A stretch of DNA of 19,127 nt. Source: Bifidobacteriaceae bacterium. Lineage in GTDB: Bacteria > Actinomycetota > Actinomycetes > Actinomycetales > WQXJ01. Positions 1 through 8,758 of the stretch are shown here, one piece after another; the first letter of the stretch is position 1, and the number at the start of each line of letters is the position of its first letter. Below the pieces are notes generated by a model. That model had not been told where the DNA came from and did no database searches. It saw nothing but the letters and a program-made list of their open reading frames with translations. The position numbers were made by a program, and so were the translations under genes. The DNA is taken from NCBI GenBank assembly GCA_031279575.1, contig JAITIG010000181.1, positions 1 through 19,127 of the forward strand. The letters run 5' to 3'.

Positions 1-33
1 CGATCAGGTTGGCGGCGGCGGGGGGATCCGGAT

Positions 34-68
34 CGGACCATCGCGCGCGCTTTGGCCGCCATGGTCCG
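34..68. repeat. Inverted repeat in tandem unit 1
   Basis: Arms 34-45 (CGGACCATCGCG) and 57-68 (CGCCATGGTCCG) pair with one mismatch around an 11-nt loop. Pairing extends outward through 32-33 and 69-70. There is no T-run after it, so it is not a classical terminator in either direction. Confidence 0.75.
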
Positions 69-158
69 ATTCGGGGAGGGGCGCTGAAACCGACGATGGC
101 GTCTGGGCTGGTCAGGGGGTCGGGGCGATCAGGCGGGGGGATGCGGGGGGACGCGGAC

Positions 159-193
159 CGGACCATCGCGCGCGGTTGGGCCGCGATGGTCCG
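159..193. repeat. Inverted repeat in tandem unit 2
   Basis: Arms 159-170 (CGGACCATCGCG) and 182-193 (CGCGATGGTCCG) are a perfect 12-bp palindrome around an 11-nt loop. It lies exactly 125 bp from the matching element in unit 1. The loop differs between the units while the stem is kept, which suggests the structure matters. Confidence 0.8.
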
Positions 194-277
194 ATTTGGG
201 GCGGTGCGCTGAAACCGACGATGGCATCGGCGCTGGTCAAGGGGTTGGGGCGATCAGGCGGGGGGCGGCGGGGGCGG

Positions 278-958
278 CTAGGGCAGGCGCCAGTCGACCG
301 GGGCGGCGCCTTGGGCGGCCAGCAGGGCGTTGGCGCGGGTGAAGGGGCGCGAGCCGAAGAAGCCGCGCTGGGCGGACATCGGCGAGGGGTGGGCGGACTC
401 GACCCGCGGCACCGGGCCCAGGCGCGGCCCCAGCGAGGCCGCGTCCTTGCCCCACAAAACCGCCACCAGCGGCCCACCCCGCCCGGCCAGGGTGTCGATG
501 GCGAGGTCCGTCACCACCTCCCAGCCCTTGCCCCGGTGGGAGGCGGGGGCGCCGGGGCGCACCGTCAGGACGCGGTTGAGCAGCATCACGCCCTGCCCGG
601 CCCAAGGCGTCAGGTCGCCGCTGCTGGGAGGCGGGACGGCGGCATCGGCCGCCAACTCTTGGAAAATGTTGCGCAGGGAGCCGGGCAGCGGGCGCACCCC
701 CGGCGCCACCGAGAAGCTCAAACCCACCGGGTGGCCCGGCGTGGGGTAAGGGTCCTGGCCCACAATCAGCACTTTGACCTGCGCCAACGGCTGCTGAAAG
801 GCCCGCAGCACGTTCCGGCCGGCGGGCAGGTAGCCGCGGCCCGCCGCCACCTCGGCGCGCAGGAAGCAGCCCAGGCGGCGGATGTCCGGCTCAACCGGCG
901 CCAAAGCGGCGGCCCAACCCGGGTCGATGATCTGCTCCAGAGGAGGCAAAGCGGTCAT
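278..958 (-). CDS. ung: Uracil-DNA glycosylase, family 1
   Basis: Removes uracil from DNA as the first step of base-excision repair, in the cytoplasm. The 226-residue product has the usual family-1 length and motifs: the water-activating loop GQDPY (Asp69), the Leu-Asn block with [16 protein letters not shown], and the [13 protein letters not shown] loop (catalytic His at about 190) that intercalates into DNA. The open frame runs upstream to 1231, but similarity starts at [10 protein letters not shown], so the ATG at 956-958 was chosen. There is no Shine-Dalgarno sequence. A TANNNT hexamer ends 7 nt before the ATG, which suggests leaderless translation. The gene is divergent from the DUF3263 gene, and its 3' end abuts the 125-bp repeats. 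Confidence 0.95.
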   Translation of the reverse strand: MTALPPLEQIIDPGWAAALAPVEPDIRRLGCFLRAEVAAGRGYLPAGRNVLRAFQQPLAQVKVLIVGQDPYPTPGHPVGLSFSVAPGVRPLPGSLRNIFQELAADAAVPPPSSGDLTPWAGQGVMLLNRVLTVRPGAPASHRGKGWEVVTDLAIDTLAGRGGPLVAVLWGKDAASLGPRLGPVPRVESAHPSPMSAQRGFFGSRPFTRANALLAAQGAAPVDWRLP

Positions 959-965
959 GGCCAAG

Positions 966-971
966 ACGTTA
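966..971 (-). promoter_or_regulatory. Candidate leaderless -10 element of ung
   Basis: Read on the minus strand this is TAACGT, matching TANNNT, with 7 nt between it and the ung ATG. No convincing -35 is visible. Inferred from position and consensus only. Confidence 0.35.
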
Positions 972-1072
972 CCCCGCGCCGGGCCCCGTGTGGCGCGGCC
1001 GGCAATAGGCGGGCGTGATCTACCATTGCTGCAACGGATTGGATTCGGGGGCAGCGACAAGGAGGCATCGGC

Positions 1073-1384
1073 ATGGGGCAAGCCGAGCGCGCGGCGGGCG
1101 CCGCCGGGGCCGACCTGAGCCAACTGCAGATCCAACTGCTGATGTTTGAGCGCCAGTGGTGGCGTTACGAAGGCTCCAAGGACAAGGCCATCCGGGACCT
1201 GTTTGGGATCGACCCGACCCGCTATTACCATCTGCTCAGCGGCCTGCTGGACCAGCCGGCGGCGTTGGCCTTTGACCCGCGGTTGGTGGCGCGGTTGCGC
1301 CGCCAGCGCGATGAGCGCCTAGGCGCGAGGTCGTCTCGCCGCCTGGTTGCGCCTGCGGCAGGCCCCCCAGCGGATAGGCTTTGA
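1073..1384 (+). CDS. DUF3263 family protein
   Basis: A 103-residue protein of the actinobacterial DUF3263 family. The recognisable core is [20 protein letters not shown] at about residues 25-44, followed by the [10 protein letters not shown] stretch. Residues 68-82 ([15 protein letters not shown]) form a basic C-terminal helix. The family is small, probably helical and possibly nucleic-acid binding, but its function is unknown and none is assigned. The last 20 or so residues are variable. The ATG is preceded by a strong AAGGAGG Shine-Dalgarno, which fixes the start. The next gene begins 3 nt after this stop, so the two are probably co-transcribed. Confidence 0.85.
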   Translation: MGQAERAAGAAGADLSQLQIQLLMFERQWWRYEGSKDKAIRDLFGIDPTRYYHLLSGLLDQPAALAFDPRLVARLRRQRDERLGARSSRRLVAPAAGPPADRL

Positions 1385-1387
1385 GTC

Positions 1388-1981
1388 GTGGCTAAGAACG
1401 CTTACCCGTATCCTCCCGACGAGTTCGACCAAGTTGACCTTGAGGCGCGCCCAAAGGAAGTCCACGCCGCCAGGCGCGGCCCCTGGAGCCGGGTTTGGCC
1501 GTTCCTGCTGGTGATTGTTCTGATCCCAGCCATCACCTTCGCCGCGGTGTACTACTTTGGCGACCGGTTGAACAGCTCAACGGCGCCTACCTCGCCGCCT
1601 CCCACCAGCGCCAGCCCCGCCGACCAGCCGGCCGAGACGCCCACCCCCGCCGGCGAGGTGACGCCTGAGACCCCCGCGGAGGAGCCCACCCCCGAGCCGC
1701 CGGCCGCGGTGGTCGACAAGTCGATCAAGGTCACGGTCTACAACGCGGGCGAGACCCAGGGCGCGGCCGGCACCGCCGCCGAGACGCTCAAGACCGCCGG
1801 CTACGCCAACGCCGACAAAGCCTTCCCGCCCAACCCGGCCGACCCGGCCGCCAGCACCGTCTACTACTCGGTCGAGGACCAGGCGCTGACCGCCTCGGAT
1901 GTCGCCAGCACCCTGGGCGTGGCGGCGACGGAGCTGGACGCCCAGGTGGCCGGCGGCAACATCGTGGTTGTGGTGAGATAA
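1388..1981 (+). CDS. Membrane-anchored LytR C-terminal domain protein
   Basis: A 197-residue single-pass membrane protein. Residues 1-36 are cytoplasmic and charged. Residues 37-57 are a hydrophobic helix. About 60-112 form a Pro/Thr/Ala/Glu-rich extracellular spacer, and about 115-197 match the LytR_C domain, starting at IKVTVYNAGETQGAAG and ending in a hydrophobic beta strand (NIVVVVR). LytR_C domains are often the tail of LytR-CpsA-Psr cell-wall ligases. Here the catalytic LCP domain is absent, as in many actinobacterial stand-alone proteins, so a cell-envelope role is an inference. The start is GTG at 1388, 3 nt after the DUF3263 stop. The frame fits and similarity begins there. Confidence 0.85.
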   Translation: MAKNAYPYPPDEFDQVDLEARPKEVHAARRGPWSRVWPFLLVIVLIPAITFAAVYYFGDRLNSSTAPTSPPPTSASPADQPAETPTPAGEVTPETPAEEPTPEPPAAVVDKSIKVTVYNAGETQGAAGTAAETLKTAGYANADKAFPPNPADPAASTVYYSVEDQALTASDVASTLGVAATELDAQVAGGNIVVVVR

Positions 1982-1994
1982 CCGGGCCCCCCGG

Positions 1995-2021
1995 CTTGCA
2001 CTCTGCGCCGGAGAGTGCTAA
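1995..2021 (+). promoter_or_regulatory. CIRCE operator 1 (HrcA site)
   Basis: Left arm CTTGCACTC (7 of 9 to consensus TTAGCACTC), a 9-nt spacer and a perfect right arm GAGTGCTAA. CIRCE is the binding site of the heat-shock repressor HrcA. No hrcA gene is present in the window. Confidence 0.9.
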
Positions 2022-2024
2022 CCA
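1996..2024 (+). promoter_or_regulatory. Possible groEL promoter overlapping CIRCE 1
   Basis: TTGCAC at 1996-2001 and TAACCA at 2019-2024 are 17 nt apart, resembling a sigma-A promoter embedded in the operator. That arrangement would let HrcA block polymerase directly. The -10 is a poor match, so this is tentative. Confidence 0.35.
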
Positions 2025-2028
2025 TTGA

Positions 2029-2055
2029 TTAGCACTCTCCCAGTGAGAGTGATAA
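2029..2055 (+). promoter_or_regulatory. CIRCE operator 2 (HrcA site)
   Basis: Perfect left arm TTAGCACTC, a 9-nt spacer and right arm GAGTGATAA (8 of 9). It starts 7 bp after operator 1, giving two HrcA sites in tandem upstream of groEL. Confidence 0.93.
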
Positions 2056-2087
2056 CGAACCCGGCGAGGCCTGGGGGCTTGGCGTGA

Positions 2088-3788
<1,701 letters not shown>

Positions 3789-3800
3789 TCCATTCGGCTC

Positions 3801-3844
3801 GCCGGGGCCAGCGATTTCCTTGTCGCTGGCCCCGGCTCTTTTTT
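3801..3844 (+). terminator. Rho-independent terminator of groEL
   Basis: A perfect 14-bp stem (3801-3814 with 3823-3836), an 8-nt loop, then TCTTTTTT. It starts 12 nt after the groEL stop codon. Confidence 0.95.
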
Positions 3845-3866
3845 GCCCTCTGGGCCGGGCAAACGC

Positions 3867-3892
3867 GGCCGCGGGTGCGCAAACCCGCGGCC
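3867..3892. repeat. Perfect 10-bp inverted repeat between groEL and the response regulator
   Basis: GGCCGCGGGT (3867-3876) pairs with ACCCGCGGCC (3883-3892) around a 6-nt loop. There is no T-run. It may be an operator-like palindrome for the downstream two-component genes or simply a GC-rich hairpin. Confidence 0.6.
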
Positions 3893-3930
3893 TCGGGCGG
3901 AGCCTAGCTGCGCCGATTAGGTAAAAGCGC

Positions 3931-3936
3931 TAGTTT
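3931..3936 (+). promoter_or_regulatory. Candidate leaderless -10 element of the NarL-type regulator
   Basis: TAGTTT fits TANNNT and ends 6 nt before the ATG at 3943. No Shine-Dalgarno is visible in front of that ATG. This geometry is typical of leaderless actinobacterial mRNAs. Confidence 0.4.
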
Positions 3937-3942
3937 GTCTGC

Positions 3943-4605
3943 ATGGATTCCGCTCCTAAGACCGTGCGGGTCGGCATCGTCGAAGACGAGGACTTGCTCA
4001 GGTCGATGCTGGTCGATTTGGCTTCGAGCCACCCTGAGCTTGTCTTGGTCGGCGCCGCCGCCGGCGCCGCCGACGCCAAAGCGAAGTTCCCGCCCGGTTC
4101 GATTGACCTGGTGCTGATGGATGTCGCTTTGGGCGATGGCAACGGGGTGGCCCTGGGCGTCTCGATGCAGCGCGCCAACCCGGATTTGGTGGTGGTGCTG
4201 TTGTCCAGCCACGACGTGATGGACTTGGTGGTCTCAATCAGCTCGAATGTGGCCCGGCCGTGGTCCTACCTCTCGAAGCGCTCATCGGTCACCAAGCAGG
4301 TGCTGTTCCGCTCGATCGAGGCGGCCGCCCGGGGCGAGGTGATTTTGGACCCGGAGCTGGCCGAGCGCTCGGCGCCGCGCGATGGTTCGCCTGTGAGCCA
4401 GCTTTCCAGCGCGCAGTTGCAGGTCTTGCGCCTGGTGGCGCAGGGCTTCTCCAACGCCACCGCCGCCGAGCTGCTGGGATTGTCGCGCCGCTCGGTTGAG
4501 AACCACCTCCAGACGATCTACCGCGTCCTGGGTATCACCTCGCACGATGCTTCGCCCAGGGTGGCGGCCGTGTTGCAGTTTTTGCAGCAGACGTCCAGAA
4601 GGTAG
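3943..4605 (+). CDS. NarL/FixJ-family response regulator
   Basis: A 220-residue DNA-binding response regulator. The N-terminal receiver (about 8-125) has the acidic pair at Glu14/Asp15, phospho-acceptor Asp60 in LVLMDVALGDG, a Ser in LLSSHD and a Lys in YLSKRSS. The C-terminal LuxR-type helix-turn-helix (about 150-205) reads LSSAQLQVLRLVAQG, then SRRSVENHLQTIYRVLGI. It should bind DNA when phosphorylated by the kinase encoded 6 nt downstream, and the two genes are clearly one operon. No target can be named from sequence. The ATG at 3943 follows a TAGTTT hexamer and lacks a Shine-Dalgarno. Confidence 0.93.
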   Translation: MDSAPKTVRVGIVEDEDLLRSMLVDLASSHPELVLVGAAAGAADAKAKFPPGSIDLVLMDVALGDGNGVALGVSMQRANPDLVVVLLSSHDVMDLVVSISSNVARPWSYLSKRSSVTKQVLFRSIEAAARGEVILDPELAERSAPRDGSPVSQLSSAQLQVLRLVAQGFSNATAAELLGLSRRSVENHLQTIYRVLGITSHDASPRVAAVLQFLQQTSRR

Positions 4606-4611
4606 CGGGCG

Positions 4612-5964
4612 GTGGCAGCCAAGGCGCGCTGGCGCGCTCGCCCTGGGCCGGCTTGGCGGGACGGGGCGATGCGCTACCAGCCGGGCGAGCGCTGGGTCTA
4701 TTTGAGTTTTGTGGTGCCTTTGATGCTGGTCATCTCGGTCAGCATGGCGCTGGAGTGGTCCACTGTGTGGAGTTGGGCCGCCACCCAGGGGCCGATGGAG
4801 CCGTTCAACCGGGCCAATCTGTTCGGGGTTTGGTCTTTCGCCTTGGTGCCCTCGCTGGTCGGGGCGGCCGCGGTGGTGCTGTTCTATCCCACCGACCAGC
4901 CGGCCGTGTGGCGGGCGACGGTCGCGGCGGTGTTCTCTTTTATGGCGGGCGCGCTGCGCTTTGGCGTGGTGTGGGCCATTTGGGGCACCGCTTTCCAGCT
5001 TGGGCCGGTGTGGCTGGAGCTGGTTTTGTCCTTTGCGGTGCCTTTTGGCTGTATTGCGGTGTCGATGTATTTGGCCCGGTCGCAGGTGCGCGCCGGGGCT
5101 GCCCAGAGGCGTTTGGCGGAACTGGAGTTCCGCGCCCGCCAGGACGCCTTGGAGCGGGAGAACGCGGAGCTCAAGGTGCGCCGCGAGCTGTCCTCGGTGC
5201 TTCACGACCACCTCCAGCAGCGCTTGGTCTACGCCGCCTCCCGCTTGCAGACGGAGGTTCTGCCGCTGGCGGTGGAGAACCACGACCAGTTGGCGACTGG
5301 CCTGTTGGGGGAGATCATCGCGGACATCGACCGCCTGCGGGAGAACGACGTGCGGCAGTTGTCCCACTCGCTGTTCCCGCTGGGCGCCGATTTGGGCTTG
5401 CACCAGGCGTTGGCTTTGGTGTTGGGCCGGGTGCCGGCCAGTATCCGGGTGGCTTTGGAGACCAGCCCGGAGGCGGCCGCGTTTGACACCATACTCGACC
5501 CGCAGTGGGATGTCGGCAGCAGGGCCGTGCTGACGGAGATCCTCGACGAGTCGATCACCAACGCCCTCAAACACGGCCGCGCCACCTCGATTTGGGTCAA
5601 CCTTGGCCTTGAGCGCCTGGGCCGCGAGCAGGTGGTGGTGCTGACCATCACCAATGACGGGCTGCCGGTGCCGCCGGAGGCGCGCCTGTCGGGTTTGGCC
5701 AACCACCGCATCCGGGCCCAGCTGCGGGGCGGCGGCCTGGGCTTGGGGGTTGACGGCGAGGGCCGCACCCGCCTGGTCGCCTGGCTGCCGACTGTGCCCG
5801 CCCACAGCGCGCCGGCCCCGGGCGCCGAGGCGGCCCGGGACCCGGCCCAGGACCCGGCCCCAGACCCGGCCGAGCCGTCCCCGCCCGGCGCGCCAGCCCC
5901 CCGCCCAGAGACCGCCGATGCCGTCTGGCCGGCCGCCGCGCCGGGCAGCCCGGTCAGCGGGTGA
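4612..5964 (+). CDS. NarL-type sensor histidine kinase, four membrane helices
   Basis: Partner kinase of the preceding regulator. Four hydrophobic helices (about 29-47, 71-92, 102-124, 133-154) lack a large extracellular domain, so the signal is probably sensed in or near the membrane. A charged coiled coil (about 155-190) leads to the phospho-acceptor region VLHDHLQQRLV (His198). The ATPase domain shows the N-box DESITNALKHG, and TNDG in place of the usual DNG, and ends near residue 400. The last 50 or so residues are a low-complexity Pro/Ala/Asp tail with a DPAQDPAPDPAE repeat. A GTG start at 4612 is taken; ATG at 4669 (MRYQPGERW) is an alternative. The stop overlaps the stop of the convergent WXG100 gene by 11 bp. 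Confidence 0.9.
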   Translation: MAAKARWRARPGPAWRDGAMRYQPGERWVYLSFVVPLMLVISVSMALEWSTVWSWAATQGPMEPFNRANLFGVWSFALVPSLVGAAAVVLFYPTDQPAVWRATVAAVFSFMAGALRFGVVWAIWGTAFQLGPVWLELVLSFAVPFGCIAVSMYLARSQVRAGAAQRRLAELEFRARQDALERENAELKVRRELSSVLHDHLQQRLVYAASRLQTEVLPLAVENHDQLATGLLGEIIADIDRLRENDVRQLSHSLFPLGADLGLHQALALVLGRVPASIRVALETSPEAAAFDTILDPQWDVGSRAVLTEILDESITNALKHGRATSIWVNLGLERLGREQVVVLTITNDGLPVPPEARLSGLANHRIRAQLRGGGLGLGVDGEGRTRLVAWLPTVPAHSAPAPGAEAARDPAQDPAPDPAEPSPPGAPAPRPETADAVWPAAAPGSPVSG

Positions 5965-6244
5965 ACAGCGCCATGTTGCTCTGCTCGACCTCGGCGTAGC
6001 TTTGGCCGGCGGCCACCAGCGCCTGGCTGAGCGCCGCCAGGGCGTCCTCAACCACCCGCTGGGCGCCGCGCCACTGCTCCATGGCGCCGCCGAAGGCGCT
6101 GGCGGCCGCGCCCGTCCAAACGCTGGCCAGCTCGGCGCATTGGCCGTTGAGGGCGGCGATCTCGCCTTGGATGGCGGCGATGGAGCCGTTCGCGGCCCCG
6201 GCCACCACCCCCAGGGTCTCGGAATTGACTTGGAAAGTGCTCAT
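5954..6244 (-). CDS. WXG100 (ESAT-6-like) protein
   Basis: A 96-residue predominantly helical protein of the WXG100 type. It has the turn W43-T-G45 between two helices and a C-terminal Y83-A-E-V-E87, matching the YxxxD/E secretion motif. Members are exported by type VII (ESX) systems, usually as dimers. No ESX components are encoded in this window. An upstream in-frame ATG exists at 6262, but the ATG at 6244 has GGAGG 4 nt in front and gives the standard WXG100 N-terminus MSTFQVNSETL, so it is preferred. The HD-like gene ends 48 nt upstream on the same strand, so co-transcription is possible. Confidence 0.85.
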   Translation of the reverse strand: MSTFQVNSETLGVVAGAANGSIAAIQGEIAALNGQCAELASVWTGAAASAFGGAMEQWRGAQRVVEDALAALSQALVAAGQSYAEVEQSNMALFTR

Positions 6245-6292
6245 TGGTCCTCCTTGGGTCACCGGCCGCGGGCTGCGGCCTGTCCCAAGAAG

Positions 6293-7171
6293 CTACGGGC
6301 TGGGTTGGACCCGCGGGCGTGAGAAAAAAACGGCCTGTGGATAACGCCCCGCCAGCCCCGGCCCGGCCGGCGCCGGGGTGAGGGGCGCGGCTTCGGCCAG
6401 CCCCGGCGGCGCGGCTGCGGCCACGGCTCCTCGGCCCGGCGGCGCGGCTGCGGCCGGCCCCGGCGGCGACCCGGCGGCGGCCCGCAGCGCGGCCAACTCG
6501 GGCAGGCAGCGGGCCAGTTCGGCTTCAACGTTGTTGCGCGCGATGTCCTCCCAGCTGGCGGTGGCCGAGCACAAGAAGAGGCGGTCCTTGGCCAGCCAGC
6601 GGCGCAGCACCTGGATCCTGACCTCCAAGACGGTCTCGGCTGGGGCGTCGCCGCACTCATCGCGCACCTGGGCGGCGTATAGGCGGTAGGAGCGCGGGTC
6701 GGCCGCCAAGATGGCGCGCTCGGCATCGCACAGCACGGCCAGGTCGGGGTCTTTGACCTGGGGCGGGCGCGCCCCCAGCTGCGCCACCAAATCGCGCACC
6801 CGGGCGGCCTTGGCGCCCGCCAAGCCGAGATGGGTCAGTTGACCCAGGGCCAGCTCGGCCGAGCGGGCCTCGTCCTCGCCCCAGGTGTGGCGGCCCAATT
6901 CGAGGATGTCGGTGGAAAGCATGGCCCCGTGGTAGAAGGCGGCCAGGCGCACCAGGCAGGGGCAGGAGGCCTCCTGCGACAGCTCGTCGACTTTTTCCAG
7001 CACCGAGATCAAGTGGGCGGGGCCGTGGAAGACCCGGCCCGGGTTGGACCAGCGGTCCAGCAGCTTGGCCCCGATGCGGCCCACCTCGCCGGCCTCGGCC
7101 GGCGACCCGGCCTCGAACAGCGCCCGCGACCAGACGCCCAACAACCAGTCCGGGCAAGCGGTACCGCCCAT
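6293..7171 (-). CDS. HD-superfamily phosphohydrolase-like protein with a degenerate HD motif
   Basis: A 292-residue protein resembling the COG4339 group of predicted metal-dependent HD hydrolases. Visible landmarks are RVFHGPAHLISVLEKVDEL (His49, His53), AAFYHGAML (His81), GEDEARSAELA, and the conserved block LCDAERAILAADPRSYRLYAAQVRDE. In relatives the His81 position is followed by Asp (the HD pair). Here it is Gly, so one metal ligand is missing and catalysis is doubtful. The final 60 or so residues are an Ala/Pro/Gly tail that may come from repeat expansion. The ATG has AGGTGG about 7 nt upstream. The substrate is unknown. Confidence 0.75.
   Translation of the reverse strand: MGGTACPDWLLGVWSRALFEAGSPAEAGEVGRIGAKLLDRWSNPGRVFHGPAHLISVLEKVDELSQEASCPCLVRLAAFYHGAMLSTDILELGRHTWGEDEARSAELALGQLTHLGLAGAKAARVRDLVAQLGARPPQVKDPDLAVLCDAERAILAADPRSYRLYAAQVRDECGDAPAETVLEVRIQVLRRWLAKDRLFLCSATASWEDIARNNVEAELARCLPELAALRAAAGSPPGPAAAAPPGRGAVAAAAPPGLAEAAPLTPAPAGPGLAGRYPQAVFFSRPRVQPSP
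6402..6455. repeat. 21-bp direct repeat in the HD-like gene tail
   Basis: CCCGGCGGCGCGGCTGCGGCC occurs at 6402-6422 and again, identical, at 6435-6455 (period 33 bp, in frame). It encodes part of the Ala/Pro-rich tail and probably arose by slippage duplication. Confidence 0.8.
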
Positions 7172-7321
7172 GTGCCGGCCACCTCAAACTAGATCCGGCC
7201 CCTCAGGCGGCCCTGGTTCAGGCCGTCGGCAAAGCAGGCTCAACGGCGGGTAAAAGCATCCCCTGGGGCGGGCCAGGTTTTTGGCCCTGGGCCATGGTAG
7301 CCCCTTTGCCCGCCAAGCCCC

Positions 7322-8758
7322 TCAGCCCGGGTCTGGGCCGGCGCCCGGGGCGGTTGGCAGCAGCACGCGGAAAGTCGCCCCCCCGCCGGGCGTGTCCTCC
7401 ACCGCCACCGAGCCGCCGTGCGCCCGCACCAGCCCCGCCACAATCGCCAAGCCCAGGCCGGCGCCGCCGGAATCCCTCGACCGGGAGCCGTCCACCCGGT
7501 AGAAGCGGTCGAACACTTTGGCCCGTTTGGCCTGGGGAATGCCAGGCCCGTGGTCCCGCACCTCGAGTTCGGCCCAGCCCGGCCGGGCGCCCCCGACGGC
7601 CAGTTCGATGGGCGTGCCCGCCGGCGTGTGCCGCACCGCGTTGGCCACCAGGTTGGTCACCACGCGGCGCAGCGCGGACTCGTCCCCCACCACGGTTGCG
7701 GCCCCGGCGCGCCGCTCCAAGCCGACCCGCCTGGTCGGGTCCAGGGCGGTGGCGTCCGCGATGGCGTCGCCGGCCAGCACCAGCAAGTCGACCGGCTCGC
7801 GGGCGACCGCCCGGGCCTCGTCCAAACGGGCCAGGGTCAGCAGGTCGGAGACCAGCAGCCCCATGCGGGCGGCCTCGTCCTCGATCCGTTTGACCGCCCC
7901 GGCCAGCGCTTCGCCATCGGGCAAACCGCCCATGCGGTAGAGCTCGGCGTAGCCTCTGATGGCGGCCAGCGGGGTGCGCAGCTCATGCGAGGCGTCGGAG
8001 ACAAACGAGCGCATCCGCGCCTCGGAGGCGCTTTGGGCCGCGAAAGCCGCCTCGATTTGCGCCAGCATCGCGTTGAGCGACCCTGTCAGGTGCCCCACCT
8101 CGGTGCCGGGCGGGGCTGGCGGGATGCGGGTGGACAGATCGCCGGCCGCGATCCGGGCGGCCGCCCGCTCGACTGACTTGAGCGGCCGCAGCGACCGGCG
8201 CACCATGACATAGCCCAGCGAGGTGGCCAGGATGGTGGCCGCCAAAGCGGTCCAAACCACCATCAGGGCCATGGCGTGGGTGGTGGTGTTGACCGAGTCG
8301 AAGGGCAGCGCCAGCACCACCGCGCCGTTGCTGGGGCCGCTCAGGAGGGCGGCCACGGCGCGCCATTTGCCCCGCCCGCTGGCGGCCCCCACGGTGAACG
8401 CCCGCCCGTCCCGGCTCAGCGCGTCATCGGCCGTCATGCTGGGAATATCGGGCAAGGCGCGCTGCACCCCGCCGCCAGCGGTGAAGGCGCGCCCCAGCTC
8501 GCCCTCGGGCAGGTAGACCATTAGAACGTAATCGGACGGCCCCGACATGGCGGCGTCGAGCTGCTGCGGCACGGCCAGGGTGGCGATTGTGGCGGCCAGC
8601 TGGGCGTCTACCTCGTTGGTCAGTTTCAGCTTGAGCGCCACCGTGATGGCCGTCCCAGCCAGGGACAAGCCCAGCACCACCAGGGCCGCGATGATGGCGG
8701 AAAGCTTGAGGCTGAGCGGCCGGCCCTGCCCCAGCAGGCCGCGGGCCGGGTTCTTCAC
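7322..8758 (-). CDS. Membrane sensor histidine kinase (EnvZ/PhoR-like architecture)
   Basis: A 478-residue kinase. Helix 1 spans about 17-42, an extracytoplasmic sensor region about 43-160, and helix 2 about 163-186. A HAMP domain (about 187-240, RPLKSVERAAARIAAGDLS) is followed by HisKA with the H-box SDASHELRTPLAAIRGY (His258). The ATPase domain has the N-box NLVANAVRHT, the DHGPGIP box, FDRFYRVDGSRSR and GAGLGLAIV. The GTG start (8756-8758) overlaps the TGA of the upstream regulator as GTGA, implying translational coupling. The stimulus is unknown. The layout resembles actinobacterial TcrY/PrrB-type kinases, but no orthology is claimed. Confidence 0.95.
   Translation of the reverse strand: MKNPARGLLGQGRPLSLKLSAIIAALVVLGLSLAGTAITVALKLKLTNEVDAQLAATIATLAVPQQLDAAMSGPSDYVLMVYLPEGELGRAFTAGGGVQRALPDIPSMTADDALSRDGRAFTVGAASGRGKWRAVAALLSGPSNGAVVLALPFDSVNTTTHAMALMVVWTALAATILATSLGYVMVRRSLRPLKSVERAAARIAAGDLSTRIPPAPPGTEVGHLTGSLNAMLAQIEAAFAAQSASEARMRSFVSDASHELRTPLAAIRGYAELYRMGGLPDGEALAGAVKRIEDEAARMGLLVSDLLTLARLDEARAVAREPVDLLVLAGDAIADATALDPTRRVGLERRAGAATVVGDESALRRVVTNLVANAVRHTPAGTPIELAVGGARPGWAELEVRDHGPGIPQAKRAKVFDRFYRVDGSRSRDSGGAGLGLAIVAGLVRAHGGSVAVEDTPGGGATFRVLLPTAPGAGPDPG

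Larger units (their letters stand above)
1..277. repeat. 125-bp tandem repeat, two full units and the start of a third
   Basis: Units occupy 1-125 and 126-250, and both begin CGATCAGG. A third begins at 251 and loses similarity after roughly 20-25 bp, just before the ung stop codon at 278-280. Over the last 94 bases of each unit I count about 12 mismatches (about 87% identity), including an exact 18-bp block GCTGAAACCGACGATGGC. The first 30 bases of the units are G-rich and less conserved. Open frames through this stretch look like by-products of GC-rich DNA, and I see no gene. The array may continue left of the window. Confidence 0.85.

Noticed and set aside
1..277. CRISPR array
   Set aside because: Only two full units of 125 bp without short repeats separated by unique spacers, and no cas genes.
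4282..6051. 589-codon reverse-strand open frame under the two-component genes
   Set aside because: Antisense shadow of a well-supported regulator and kinase. No domain or ribosome site.
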